From assembly GCF_007096635.1 (NCBI RefSeq), contig NZ_VKAA01000009.1:1-64000 (forward strand): a DNA stretch of 64,000 nucleotides. The letters are read 5' to 3'. Below the pieces are notes generated by a model that saw only the letters and a list, made by a program, of their open reading frames with translations, ran no database searches and had not been told where the DNA came from. This document shows positions 8,729-17,442 of this stretch, in pieces. Origin of the DNA: Mycolicibacterium sp. 018/SC-01/001. Its GTDB lineage: Bacteria > Actinomycetota > Actinomycetes > Mycobacteriales > Mycobacteriaceae. Positions within the stretch are counted from its first letter, which is position 1. Each line of letters starts with the position of its first letter. Both the position numbers and the translations under genes were made by a program.

Positions 8729-9816
8729 AGGTCGAGCGTCAACGGGCCGCGGCCGCGGGACACGCAGGTCAGCATCATGTGGGCGGCGCGCTCGGCATCG
8801 GTGAGCAGCGTGTCGCGGTGCTCGACCGCGCCGTCGAGGACACGGACCCGGCAGGTCCCGCAGAACCCCTGCTGACAGGAGTACGGCGCCGCGACGCCGG
8901 AGCGCTGCAGCGCGCCCAGCAGCGTCTGGTCGGCGCCGACCGTGATCGTGGTGCCCGTCGATGCCACGGTCGCGTCGAACGGTGTGCCGTCCACCACGGG
9001 CGGCGCCGCGAACCGCTCGACATGCACCTCCACATCCGCGCGGTCGGCCAACGCGGTGTGTAGCGCCGTCAGCATCGGGGCCGGGCCGCACGCATACACC
9101 GCCGTGCCCGCCGGACAGTCACCGAGAAGCGTTGCTGCAGTGGGCAATCCATCGGCATCGTCGGTGCGGACCGTTGCCCCGAGCGCTTCCACCTCATCGA
9201 CGAAGGGCAGACTGTCGCGGCTGCGGCCGGTGTAGACCATCGACCACTCCACACCGAGTCCGCGGGCCGCGCGCAGCATCGGCAGGATCGGCGTGACGCC
9301 GATGCCACCGGCGATGAATCGCACGCGGCGCGTGGGAGATCCGTGGCCGGGCACCGCCATCGGGAATGCGTTGCGAGGGCCGTGGCTGTGGATGATCGCG
9401 CCGACTCCCAGCGCATCGTGGCACTCGACCGACCCGCCGCCACCGTCGGGGATGCGGCGCACCGCAATGTGGTACTCGCCGGCATCGGCGGGATCACCGC
9501 ACAGGGAGTACTGCCGGATGCGGCCGCTGGGCAGGTGGACATCGAGATGTGCACCCGGATACCAGCGGGGCAGTGCCCTCCCGCCCTCGGCGGCCAGCGT
9601 GAACTGCACGACGTCCTGATCGCGGGCCACCACCCGCCGATCGCGCACGGTCAGCCTCAGCGGCGCCGCCGCCCGGTGCCGTGGCGGGCGGACACGGCGC
9701 ACCGCGGCGGTGGCGGAGAACAGCCCGGCGATGCCGGCCCCGGCCAGCGCCAGCACCGGGTCGTGGCGGCTGCGGCCCGACGCCGACGGCGGCGTCTGCC
9801 GGTAATGGGCAGGCAT
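8725..9816 (-). CDS. ferredoxin-reductase-type (PDR/VanB-like) oxidoreductase with 2Fe-2S domain
   Basis: 363 aa from the ATG at 9816; a GTG at 9825 overlapping the upstream stop (GTGA) would add three residues. Order: an N-terminal hydrophobic Ala-rich stretch; a flavin-binding barrel (LPSGRIRQYSLCGDP); an NAD-binding domain (FIAGGIGVTPILPML, YACGPAPM); and a C-terminal plant-type ferredoxin with YSCQQGFCGTCRVRV and a fourth Cys in MLTC. This is the class IA-type reductase of Rieske oxygenases and demethylases, but no oxygenase gene is adjacent. Its partner may be the upstream diiron-like protein (inference). Confidence 0.88.
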   Translation of the reverse strand: MPAHYRQTPPSASGRSRHDPVLALAGAGIAGLFSATAAVRRVRPPRHRAAAPLRLTVRDRRVVARDQDVVQFTLAAEGGRALPRWYPGAHLDVHLPSGRIRQYSLCGDPADAGEYHIAVRRIPDGGGGSVECHDALGVGAIIHSHGPRNAFPMAVPGHGSPTRRVRFIAGGIGVTPILPMLRAARGLGVEWSMVYTGRSRDSLPFVDEVEALGATVRTDDADGLPTAATLLGDCPAGTAVYACGPAPMLTALHTALADRADVEVHVERFAAPPVVDGTPFDATVASTGTTITVGADQTLLGALQRSGVAAPYSCQQGFCGTCRVRVLDGAVEHRDTLLTDAERAAHMMLTCVSRGRGPLTLDL

Positions 9817-9821
9817 CGCAG

Positions 9822-10730
9822 TCACAACTGCGCTGCCCGCGCCGCCGGCGAGCTCGCGAGGTAGGCCACCGCCTGCGCGGTGGAGCCGAACTGCTCCGGG
9901 GAATAGCCGGGCCGGAAATACGTCAGCGTGCTCGACCCGAACAGCGAGCGATACCGGGGCAGCAGGCCCAGCTTCGAATCCCGCTGCCGCATCCGGTTGA
10001 AGCCCCACCACGAGGCCGGGACATCCGGGTCGGTCTTGACGAGATACCACGCGGTGCGCTGGAAGAACACGAACAGCATCGACGCCGCGAGCGTCATCGC
10101 CTTGATGCGGGCGAGGTAGCTGTCGTGGAAGTAGGTGGCGACGTCGTGGGCGACGCTGCGGTGCTCGACCTCCTCGCTGCCGTGCCAGCGGAACAGGTCG
10201 GTCAGCGTGGGATCGGCACCGTGGTCGTCCCACGTGCAGTTCAGCGCGAAGTCCCCCATCACGGCGGTGTAGTGCTCGATCGCGGCGATGAGCCACAGCC
10301 GGTCGCAGAGGTGGTTGTGCCGCACCCCGGGGTCGGGGGAGTCGACCGGTGCCAGCACCCGGGAGAACACGTGCTCGACCTGGGCGAGGATCGGGCCGGG
10401 ATCGACGCCGCGTTCGACCATGAAGTCGTGCAGGATCGCGTCGTGCACGTCGGCGTGGGTGGCTTCCTGGCCGATGAAGCCGCGGATGTCCTCGGCCAGC
10501 TTCGGGTCCTCGACCAGGGGCAGCGCTTCGCCGAACGTCTGCACGAACCAGCGCTCACCCGCGGGCAGCACCAGATTCAGCACGCTGATGACGTGCGATG
10601 CGGCCGGGTGACCCGGAATCCAGTGCAGCGGAACGTCGCTGACGTCGAAGGTGACCTTGCGGGCGTGGATCTGCACCGGTCCGGGATCGATGTCAGCGAC
10701 GCGCGGAGCGTCGCGGCGGGATCGCACCAT
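9822..10730 (-). CDS. COG3687 predicted metal-dependent hydrolase (diiron-like)
   Basis: 302 aa, start ATG at 10730. Helical protein with repeated Glu/His metal motifs: AGERWFVQTF, QEATHADVH, AIEHYTAVMGD and GSEEVEHRSVAHD, in the spacing of a ferritin-like diiron carboxylate site. This is the pattern of COG3687 (DUF455-like 'metal-dependent hydrolase') proteins, which are frequent in mycobacteria. A hydrophobic segment near residue 215-235 (MTLAASMLFVFFQRT) may touch the membrane. It is immediately upstream of the ferredoxin-reductase-like gene, so an electron-transfer pair acting on a lipid or steroid is plausible but unproven. Confidence 0.8.
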   Translation of the reverse strand: MVRSRRDAPRVADIDPGPVQIHARKVTFDVSDVPLHWIPGHPAASHVISVLNLVLPAGERWFVQTFGEALPLVEDPKLAEDIRGFIGQEATHADVHDAILHDFMVERGVDPGPILAQVEHVFSRVLAPVDSPDPGVRHNHLCDRLWLIAAIEHYTAVMGDFALNCTWDDHGADPTLTDLFRWHGSEEVEHRSVAHDVATYFHDSYLARIKAMTLAASMLFVFFQRTAWYLVKTDPDVPASWWGFNRMRQRDSKLGLLPRYRSLFGSSTLTYFRPGYSPEQFGSTAQAVAYLASSPAARAAQL

Positions 10731-10742
10731 GCCGGGAGTCTA

Positions 10743-10777
10743 CGACTGCGGAGTCGATTGGTGGGACCGCAGGTCCC
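10743..10777 (-). terminator. two adjacent hairpins after the 10788-11261 gene
   Basis: Two short perfect stems lie directly downstream of the 10788 stop on the minus strand: GGGACC/GGTCCC with a 3-base loop (10763-10777), then CGACT/AGTCG with a 4-base loop (10743-10756). No U-tract follows. This fits the U-less terminators proposed for mycobacteria, or an operator for the gene at 10730. Confidence 0.4.
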
Positions 10778-10787
10778 GGATACCGGA

Positions 10788-11261
10788 TCAGCCGGCAGGC
10801 AGGGGCTGACCGGGAATGGGGGGTCCGCCGGGAATCTGCTGGGGTGCGCCGGCCACCGGCGCGCCGGCACCGGGAGCACCGGCGATCGGCACGACAGGAG
10901 TCGGGGTCACTGTCGTGACGCCGTTGGCGCCGACCGTCGGGCCGCCCATCGGGCCCTGCGCCTTGATCTGATCGGCGGCGGCCTGGGTGCAGTCCAGGGA
11001 GAGCAGCATCCGCCCGCCGCTGGTGACCTTCTGCTTGTCCACCAGGCACGACGACTGCGGCAGCACGCTGCCGAAGGACCCACCGAAGTACGCCTTGACG
11101 CCCTGACTCTTCAGGATCGCCAGGGCGCGGCCGTACTGCTCCCCGGTCACGTTGTACGGGCTGGGGGTCGTCGCGGGCTGCGACAGCGCGTGCCCGGCTC
11201 CGATCAGCGCGACTGTTCCGGCGGCGACGAGGCCGCCACTGAGCACGGCGATCTTTCTCAC
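10788..11261 (-). CDS. secreted Pro/Gly/Ala-rich protein of unknown function
   Basis: 157 aa from a GTG at 11261, chosen because GAGGAG stands just upstream. The signal peptide is RKIAVLSGGLVAAGTVALIG with cleavage near HALS. The mature part has an alpha+beta core with two Cys (SSCLVDKQKV, LSLDCTQAAAD) and then a low-complexity tail rich in Gly, Ala, Pro (repeated GAPGAG/AGAP units) with no Cys. I recognise it only as a typical exported mycobacterial protein with a wall-spanning tail. A promoter-like pair of hexamers lies upstream (11293-11320). Confidence 0.75.
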   Translation of the reverse strand: MRKIAVLSGGLVAAGTVALIGAGHALSQPATTPSPYNVTGEQYGRALAILKSQGVKAYFGGSFGSVLPQSSCLVDKQKVTSGGRMLLSLDCTQAAADQIKAQGPMGGPTVGANGVTTVTPTPVVPIAGAPGAGAPVAGAPQQIPGGPPIPGQPLPAG

Positions 11262-11292
11262 GACAACTGACTCCTCGGATCGATGCGGTGCG

Positions 11293-11320
11293 AACATATC
11301 GCAGCAGTGGCAGTTGTGAA
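11293..11320 (-). promoter_or_regulatory. sigma-70-like promoter of the secreted-protein gene
   Basis: On the minus strand, TTCACA (11320-11315) and TATGTT (11298-11293) are separated by 16 bp, fitting a -35/-10 pair. The predicted start of transcription is about 25 bp before the GTG at 11261, leaving room for the GAGGAG ribosome site. Confidence 0.45.
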
Positions 11321-11367
11321 ACCGCTGCAATGGTCGCCGGCGTTACAGCTCCTCGTCCCGGGCGGTG

Positions 11368-13512
11368 TCACGGCAGCTCGGCCGCAGCACGCATCACGTC
11401 GCACAGCGCAGCGGCCCTGGCGTCGTCGAACACCGCATCGAGCAGAACCGGACGACCGTCGGGGCCGGCCAGCGGCACCCGCCAGTTCGGGTACTCATCG
11501 CTGGTGCCGGGCTGATTCTGGGTGCGCGTCTCACCGACCGCGTCGGCCAGCGACATCGCCAGCAGCCGCGACGGACTGCGCCCCAGATAGCGGTGCAACG
11601 CGATCACCACCTGATCCCGATCGACCTCCGGATCGACGTCGGCAGCCAGTAAGCCCACCCGTACCAGCTCGGCCAGCCAGGCGTCCCGGTGCGCACGGTC
11701 GGCCGCCCACTCCTCGTCGGCGGGGCGGGTCAGCAGCCCGAGCTCGTCGCGCAGCCGGACGTGCTCACCGACGAGGTAGCCGGCCGTCGGCGGCAGGTCG
11801 TGCGTCGTGACCGCCGACAGACAGGCCTGCCGCCACTGCTCGGCAGGCAGCGGCGCGCCGTCTGGGCCGGATTCGAACCACAGGATCGACGTGCCCAACA
11901 GGCCCCGGTCCCGCAGGTAATCACGCACCCACGGTTCGACGGTGCCGAGATCCTCACCGACGACGATCGCTCCGGCGCGGTGCGCCTCGAGAGCGACGAT
12001 GCCGATCATCGCCTCATGGTCGTAGCGGACGTAGGTGCCGTCGGTCGGCGCGACGCCCTCCGGTATCCACCACAGCCGGAACAGGCCGATGATGTGGTCG
12101 ATGCGCACCCCGCCGGCATGCCGCAGCGCCGCGGCGACCAGCGCGCGGAACGGTTCGTAGGCGGCCTCGGCGAGCCGATCGGGACGCCACGGCGGCTGCG
12201 ACCAGTCCTGCCCCAGCTGATTGAACTCATCGGGCGGCGCACCCGCGGTCACGCCGAGTGCCAGGACGTCCTGCAGCGCCCACGCGTCGGCGCCCGCGGG
12301 ATCCACCCCGACCGCGAGGTCGGTCATGACGCCCAGCGCCATGCCCGCGCCCACGGCGCTCGCCTGCGCTGCGGCGAGTTGCTCGTCGAGCAGCCACTGC
12401 AGCCAGCGGTGGAAATCCACGGCCGGCGCGTTCTCGGCGGCGAACGCCGCGACCGCCTCATTGCGCGGGTGCCTCAGCTCGGCGGGCCACCGGCGCCAGT
12501 CGCCGCCGTACCGTTCCGACAGCGCGCACCATGTAGCGAAATCGTCGAGCGGGGTGCCCTCGCGGCGGCAGAAGGCCTGATAGGCCAGCTCCCGTCCGCG
12601 GCTGAACGGGACCAGGTAAAGACTTTCCAGCGCAGCGCGTTTGGCGTCCCACGCCCGATCCCGGTCGATACGCTCGGCGCGGGCCGCCCGGGCCTGCACA
12701 CGCGCCTGGGCTTTCCGGACCCGGCCGCGATGGCGCAGGTACGCGAACTCCGGCACGGCCTCGACCCGCAGGTACAGCGGATTGCCGAACCGGCGCGATG
12801 TGGGCAGATACGGCGACGGCTCCATCGGTGGCGTCGGCGCCGCCGCGTGCAGCGGGTTGACCAGGATGAAGCCGGCGCCGTGCTGACCGGCCGACCACAC
12901 GGCCAGATCCGTCAGATCGCTCAGATCGCCGATGCCCCAGGATCTTTCGGACCGCACGCTGTAGAGCTGGGTGGACAGCCCCCACGCCCGGTGCTGACCC
13001 AGCCGCGCGGGTGGCTCGATCCGCGCCGGCGATACGATCACCGTCGTCGCCGCATCGAACGCCCCCACCTGCAGGTGCAGCCGGTGATAGCCGACCGGCA
13101 GATCGTCGGGGAGTTCGAACGTCGCCTCGCCGATCAGCCGACCCTCCAGATCGAAAGGGGCACGGTTGTTCTCAAGCTGACGCAGCCCCGTCCGCACGCT
13201 GCCGTCCTCGAGGCGCAGCCACAGCCCGACCGGATCGCCGTGCGTCACGTGCACCCAGAACGAGGTGGCGCTGCCGGCGCGGGCCACGATCGCGGGGGGC
13301 AGGGACCGTGCCCAGTGCGCACGCTCGTGATCGGCGATCAACTCGGCACGCTCGTCCTCGGTCGTCGCGGGCACGCCGAGCGCGGCGAGCGCGGCGACCA
13401 GCGTCGCGCCCGGCACCGTGACCCGGCGGCCGGTCCAGTCGTCGTACTCGGTGGCGACGCCGTATCGGGTGGCGAGATCGATCAGCGACGCGGTGCGCTC
13501 GGCGGCAGGCAT
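11368..13512 (-). CDS. malQ: 4-alpha-glucanotransferase (amylomaltase)
   Basis: 714 aa from the ATG at 13512, close to M. tuberculosis MalQ (Rv1781c, ~724 aa). GH77 landmarks in the C-terminal barrel: VRIDHIIGLFRLWWIPEG (nucleophile Asp), VVGEDLGTVEP (acid/base Glu) and THDLPPTAGY (transition-state Asp). The N-terminal ~150 residues form the beta-sandwich of actinobacterial MalQ. It transfers maltodextrin units between glucans in cytoplasmic glycogen and maltose metabolism. In slow-growing mycobacteria the ESX-5 locus follows this gene; here an MFS gene follows. Confidence 0.95.
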   Translation of the reverse strand: MPAAERTASLIDLATRYGVATEYDDWTGRRVTVPGATLVAALAALGVPATTEDERAELIADHERAHWARSLPPAIVARAGSATSFWVHVTHGDPVGLWLRLEDGSVRTGLRQLENNRAPFDLEGRLIGEATFELPDDLPVGYHRLHLQVGAFDAATTVIVSPARIEPPARLGQHRAWGLSTQLYSVRSERSWGIGDLSDLTDLAVWSAGQHGAGFILVNPLHAAAPTPPMEPSPYLPTSRRFGNPLYLRVEAVPEFAYLRHRGRVRKAQARVQARAARAERIDRDRAWDAKRAALESLYLVPFSRGRELAYQAFCRREGTPLDDFATWCALSERYGGDWRRWPAELRHPRNEAVAAFAAENAPAVDFHRWLQWLLDEQLAAAQASAVGAGMALGVMTDLAVGVDPAGADAWALQDVLALGVTAGAPPDEFNQLGQDWSQPPWRPDRLAEAAYEPFRALVAAALRHAGGVRIDHIIGLFRLWWIPEGVAPTDGTYVRYDHEAMIGIVALEAHRAGAIVVGEDLGTVEPWVRDYLRDRGLLGTSILWFESGPDGAPLPAEQWRQACLSAVTTHDLPPTAGYLVGEHVRLRDELGLLTRPADEEWAADRAHRDAWLAELVRVGLLAADVDPEVDRDQVVIALHRYLGRSPSRLLAMSLADAVGETRTQNQPGTSDEYPNWRVPLAGPDGRPVLLDAVFDDARAAALCDVMRAAAELP

Positions 13513-13604
13513 GGCGCAATCTTGCCCGGCCCGCGTCGGCGCGTCGCGGCGGCTGCCGGCCATGACTCGAGGGGCGGATTCTCGAGGCGTCTTACCGACG
13601 ACGA

Positions 13605-13610
13605 TAGGGT
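13605..13610 (+). promoter_or_regulatory. -10 element (TAGGGT) for the MFS gene
   Basis: TAGGGT fits the mycobacterial TANNNT -10 consensus and ends 9 bp before the ATG at 13620, so the transcript would start within a few bases of the start codon (leaderless or nearly so). No Shine-Dalgarno sequence is visible. Confidence 0.4.
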
Positions 13611-13619
13611 CGACGGATC

Positions 13620-14819
13620 ATGGCGCCCCTCCCGCTCGACGGCGGCCAGGCGCGCGACCGGCGGGCCCGGTTCGCGATCGGCGCCGTCTTCCTCACCAAC
13701 GGCGCGCTGTTCGCCAACCTGCTGCCCCGGTTACCGGAGGTCAAGGCCGATCTCGGGTTGTCCAACGCGCTGCTCGGGGTCGCGGTGGCGTCGTTCTCCA
13801 CCGGGGCGCTCGTGGCGGGCCCGGCTGCGGCGGTACTGATCCGCCGCTTCCAGTCCGCCCGGGTGTGCCTGGGCACCACGCTGATCCTCGCGGCGTTCAT
13901 CGCCACCGCCTCGGCCGCGCCGAGCGCCCTCACGCTCGCCGCCGCGCTGTTCGTCGCCGGTGCCGCCGACGCCATCACCGATGTCGCGCAGAACGTCAAC
14001 GCGCTACGGCTGCAACGGCAGTACGGCCGTTCGATCATCAACTCCCTGCACGCGGTCTGGGCGGTCGGTGCGGTGCTGGGCGGGTCGATGGCCGCTGCGG
14101 CGATCGCGGTGCACCTGCCCCGGACCCTGCATCTGAGTCTGTCGGCCGTGCTGTTCTGCGCCGTCGCGGCTGCGGCGTACCCGTTCCTGCTGCACGGCCC
14201 CGACCACGACGACCGGCAGCACCCCCGGGGCGGCGCGGCGTCCGCCGGCACGGCCGTGTACCTGGTGCTGCTCGCGCTCGTCGGCATCGCGATCGCGGGG
14301 GCCGCCGTCGAGGACGCCGGGAGTTCCTGGGCCACGCTGTATCTGCGGGACAGCCTGGGCGCCCCAGGACCGGTGGCCGCCCTCGGCTACGTCGCGCTGG
14401 TCGGCTGCATGTGCATCGGCCGACTCGTCGGCGACCGCCTGGTGGACCGGTTCGGCGAACGGACCGTGGTGCGGGCCGGCGGGGTGGTCACCGCGGTGGG
14501 GATGGGTGCGGCCCTGGCTTTTCCGTCGGTACCCGGCAGCATCGCCGGGTTCGCGGCCGCCGGGCTGGGTGTGGCGACGGCGGTGCCTGCCGCGATGCGC
14601 GCTGCCGACGAGCTGCCCGGCCTGCGCGCCGGGACCGGCCTGACGATCCTGACGTGGTTGATGCGTGTCGGCTTCCTCGGCGCCCCGCTGATCGTCGGTG
14701 TCGTGGCCGACGCGGCCGGGTTGCGGACCGGGTTGCTCATCGTCGTCGCCGCGGGGCTGAGTCTGCTCGTTCTGGGCGGTGTGCTGGGGCGGCGCGGCAC
14801 TCGATCAGCGCCGGTGTGA
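13620..14819 (+). CDS. MFS transporter
   Basis: 399 aa with about twelve hydrophobic segments. The first half contains FAIGAVFLTNGALFANLLPRL and an A-type motif region (FLPEVKADLGLSNALLGV-like). The second repeat has VALVGCMCIGRLVGDRLVDRFGER, the loop 8-9 copy of the MFS signature. It resembles the YbjJ/FucP-like MFS group of uncertain substrate. Probably an efflux or uptake carrier in the inner membrane. Divergent from malQ. Confidence 0.88.
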   Translation: MAPLPLDGGQARDRRARFAIGAVFLTNGALFANLLPRLPEVKADLGLSNALLGVAVASFSTGALVAGPAAAVLIRRFQSARVCLGTTLILAAFIATASAAPSALTLAAALFVAGAADAITDVAQNVNALRLQRQYGRSIINSLHAVWAVGAVLGGSMAAAAIAVHLPRTLHLSLSAVLFCAVAAAAYPFLLHGPDHDDRQHPRGGAASAGTAVYLVLLALVGIAIAGAAVEDAGSSWATLYLRDSLGAPGPVAALGYVALVGCMCIGRLVGDRLVDRFGERTVVRAGGVVTAVGMGAALAFPSVPGSIAGFAAAGLGVATAVPAAMRAADELPGLRAGTGLTILTWLMRVGFLGAPLIVGVVADAAGLRTGLLIVVAAGLSLLVLGGVLGRRGTRSAPV

Positions 14820-14833
14820 GCCCAGAAAGCGCT

Positions 14834-14870
14834 GGTACAGTGACGTACCGGGGCGTACCGGGGCGTACCG
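14834..14870. repeat. inverted and tandem GTACC repeats before the carboxylesterase
   Basis: GGTAC (14834-14838) and GTACC (14845-14849) form an inverted repeat with a 6-bp spacer. The right arm begins a tandem array of the decamer CGTACCGGGG: two full copies (14844-14863) plus CGTACCG. The array sits 28 bp before the esterase start and could be a multi-copy regulator site. Confidence 0.5.
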
Positions 14871-14897
14871 GCCCGTCGATCGAAGGAGATCACTGAG

Positions 14898-16475
14898 ATG
14901 ACCGCGGACACCCGATTCGAGGAGACCCGCAGCAACGCGGGAGGTCACCTGGTGGTCGACACCGTCCACGGCCCCGTGCGCGGGGTGGACGACGGCACGA
15001 TCGCGTGCTGGAAGGCCGTGCCCTACGCCGCGCCCCCCGTCGGGGACCTGCGCTGGCGCGCGCCGGTGCCGCCCAGCGCCTGGACCGAACCGCGCGACGC
15101 GTCCCGTGTCGGGCCGGTGTGCCCCCAGCCGACCGATCCGCGGATACCGCTGGCACTCGGCGCACCCCAGGGCGAGGACTTCCTGACGCTCAACGTCTGG
15201 GCCCCGTCGGGCACACACGCCGGTGCCGGCAAGCCGGTGATGGTGTGGGTGCACGGCGGCGCCTACATCCTCGGTTCGGCCACCCAGCCGCTGTATCACG
15301 GCCGGCGGTTGGCCGCCGACGGCGACGTCATCGTCGTCACCGTGAACTACCGACTCGGGGCGCTGGGCTTCCTCGAACTCGCCACAGTGGGCGGTGATTC
15401 CGAGCGGTTCGCCACCAACGTCGGACTGCGCGACGTCATCGCCGCCCTGACGTGGGTGCGGGACAACATCGCAGCCTTCGGCGGCGACCCGGGGCGGGTG
15501 ACCCTCTTCGGCGAGTCGGCCGGCGGCGGCATCGTCGCCTCGCTGCTCGGCAGCCCGGCCGCCGCAGGCCTTTTCCACGCCGCGATCGCCCAGAGCGCGC
15601 CGGTGACCTCGTCCTACGACAGCGAGCAGGCCGGCCGCATCGCGGCCCGCTTTCTCGAGGTGGCCGGTGTCGGTCGCGACGACCTGTCCCGCCTCGCGGA
15701 CATGCCCATCGAGGCGATCGTCGACGCGTCGCGCACCGTGTTCAACGAAGTGCCGGTCCGGACCCCGGGCCGGCTGGCGTACGCGCCGATCGTCGACCGC
15801 GACATCCTGCCGGACTACCCGATCAGGCTCGCCCAGAGCGGCCGGACACATCCCGTACCGCTGATCATCGGCACCAACCGCAACGAGGCGGCGCTGTTCC
15901 GCTACATGAAGTTGCCGCTCCTGCCGATCAAGGCCGATGCGATCCAGGCCATGTTCGCCCAGATCGCCGCCGAACAACCGGAGCTGGCACTGCCCGAGCG
16001 GGCGCAGCTCGAACGCATGTACCGCCGGCGCCGGGCCGGCAAGGGTCTGGGACTGGCCAGCGATCTCGGCTTCCGGATGCCGTCGATCTGGTTCGCCGAC
16101 GGTCACCGCGCCACCGCACCCGTGTACCTGTACCGCTTCGATTTCGCGACCCCGATGCTGCGCGCGGTCCGGATGCCCGCCGCACACGCCACCGAATTGC
16201 CCTTCGTCTGGGGCAATCTCGGCACCGGCCGCAAGGATCCGATGTTCGCACTCGGTGGCCGCGCGGCCGGGACCGAGGTGTCGCGACGCATGCGCGCCCG
16301 CTGGACCAGTTTCGCCCGCGACGGCGCGCCGGGCGCTCCCGCGGCCGCGCCGCAGTGGCAGCCCTACGACGACGCCCGCGCCACACTCGTCATCGATCGG
16401 CACGACAGCGTCGTCGACGACCTCGACGCGCCGGTACGCGCGGCCTGGGGTGACGACGTGCTGAGCTTCCGGTAG
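14898..16475 (+). CDS. carboxylesterase type B
   Basis: 525 aa; ATG at 14898 with GGAG 9 bases upstream. Type B esterase blocks: ALTWVRDNIAAFGGDPGRVT and then the nucleophile elbow FGESAGGG (Ser near residue 211). The oxyanion-hole motif WVHGGAYILGS, the acid residue region IGTNRNEAALF, and the His in PAAHATELPFVWGN complete the alpha/beta hydrolase catalytic set. No signal peptide. It hydrolyses carboxylic esters or lipids in the cytoplasm; the substrate is unknown. Ten bp separate it from the erg3-like gene, so they are probably cotranscribed. Confidence 0.93.
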   Translation: MTADTRFEETRSNAGGHLVVDTVHGPVRGVDDGTIACWKAVPYAAPPVGDLRWRAPVPPSAWTEPRDASRVGPVCPQPTDPRIPLALGAPQGEDFLTLNVWAPSGTHAGAGKPVMVWVHGGAYILGSATQPLYHGRRLAADGDVIVVTVNYRLGALGFLELATVGGDSERFATNVGLRDVIAALTWVRDNIAAFGGDPGRVTLFGESAGGGIVASLLGSPAAAGLFHAAIAQSAPVTSSYDSEQAGRIAARFLEVAGVGRDDLSRLADMPIEAIVDASRTVFNEVPVRTPGRLAYAPIVDRDILPDYPIRLAQSGRTHPVPLIIGTNRNEAALFRYMKLPLLPIKADAIQAMFAQIAAEQPELALPERAQLERMYRRRRAGKGLGLASDLGFRMPSIWFADGHRATAPVYLYRFDFATPMLRAVRMPAAHATELPFVWGNLGTGRKDPMFALGGRAAGTEVSRRMRARWTSFARDGAPGAPAAAPQWQPYDDARATLVIDRHDSVVDDLDAPVRAAWGDDVLSFR

Positions 16476-16484
16476 GGGAACACA

Positions 16485-17432
16485 GTGGCATCAGCGGAGT
16501 TCCTCACCGTGCTGCCGCCCGCGATGCGCGATCCGGTGCTGTTCGCCGTCCCGTTCTTCCTGCTGCTGCTCGTCATCGAGTGGGTGGCCGCTCGCAAGCT
16601 CGAACACGTTGTGCTGGAGGAGGATTCACAGGGTCGACCCGGCGCGGGGTCGTACCTGGCGCGCGATGCCTGGGCGAGCATCTCGATGGGGCTGGTATCG
16701 GTCGCCACGATGGGCGCATGGAAGTTCGTCGCGCTCCTGGGCTACGCGGCGATCTACACCTACCTCGCGCCGTGGCACCTGCCCGCGACGCAGTGGTACA
16801 CCTGGGTGATCGCGATCCTCGGCGTGGACCTGCTGTTCTACGCCTACCACCGCACCGCCCACCGTGTGCGGCTGATCTGGGCCACCCACCAGGCCCACCA
16901 CTCCAGCGAGTACTTCAACTTCGCGACGGCGCTGCGGCAGAAATGGAACAACAGCGGCGAGATCGTGATGTGGCTGCCGTTGCCGCTGCTGGGGGTACCG
17001 CCGTGGATGGTCTTCTTCAGCTTCTCCGTCAGCCTCGTCTACCAGTTCTGGATTCACACCGAACGGATCGGCACGCTGCCGCGGCCGATCGAGTTCGTGT
17101 TCAACACCCCGTCGCATCACCGCGTGCACCACGGCATGGACAAGCTCTACCTGGACCGCAACTACGGCGGCATCCTGATCATCTGGGACCGGCTGTTCGG
17201 CACATTCCAGCCCGAGGTGTTCCGGCCGCGCTACGGGCTGACCAAGCCGGTCGGAACGTTCAACATCTGGCGCCTGCAGACCCGCGAGTACGCTGCGATG
17301 GGTCGCGATGTCCGCTCCGCGCGGCGCGTGCGTGACAAGCTCGGTTTCGTCTTCGGCCCGCCCGGGTGGCAACCCGCACCCCGCCCCACACCGGGACCCG
17401 CGAACGCCGTGGGCACCCCCGCCAGCCCGTAG
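16485..17432 (+). CDS. erg3: sterol desaturase/fatty-acid hydroxylase family (Erg3-like, Rv1814 type)
   Basis: 315 aa from a GTG at 16485 (GGGGAA upstream). Integral membrane protein with N-terminal helices and the diiron histidine boxes of the family: YHRTAHR, THQAHHS and HHRVHHG. It corresponds to Rv1814 (annotated erg3) by similarity and position before the Rv1815-like gene. The family oxidises sterols or long-chain lipids at the membrane; the true mycobacterial substrate is not established. Confidence 0.88.
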   Translation: MASAEFLTVLPPAMRDPVLFAVPFFLLLLVIEWVAARKLEHVVLEEDSQGRPGAGSYLARDAWASISMGLVSVATMGAWKFVALLGYAAIYTYLAPWHLPATQWYTWVIAILGVDLLFYAYHRTAHRVRLIWATHQAHHSSEYFNFATALRQKWNNSGEIVMWLPLPLLGVPPWMVFFSFSVSLVYQFWIHTERIGTLPRPIEFVFNTPSHHRVHHGMDKLYLDRNYGGILIIWDRLFGTFQPEVFRPRYGLTKPVGTFNIWRLQTREYAAMGRDVRSARRVRDKLGFVFGPPGWQPAPRPTPGPANAVGTPASP

Positions 17433-17435
17433 TCT
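17430..17435 (+). promoter_or_regulatory. -10 element (TAGTCT) for the FAD oxidoreductase
   Basis: TAGTCT ends 7 bp before the GTG at 17443 and overlaps the erg3 stop codon. This is the spacing of a mycobacterial leaderless promoter and supports the GTG start. Confidence 0.4.
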
Positions 17436-17442
17436 TCGCAGG

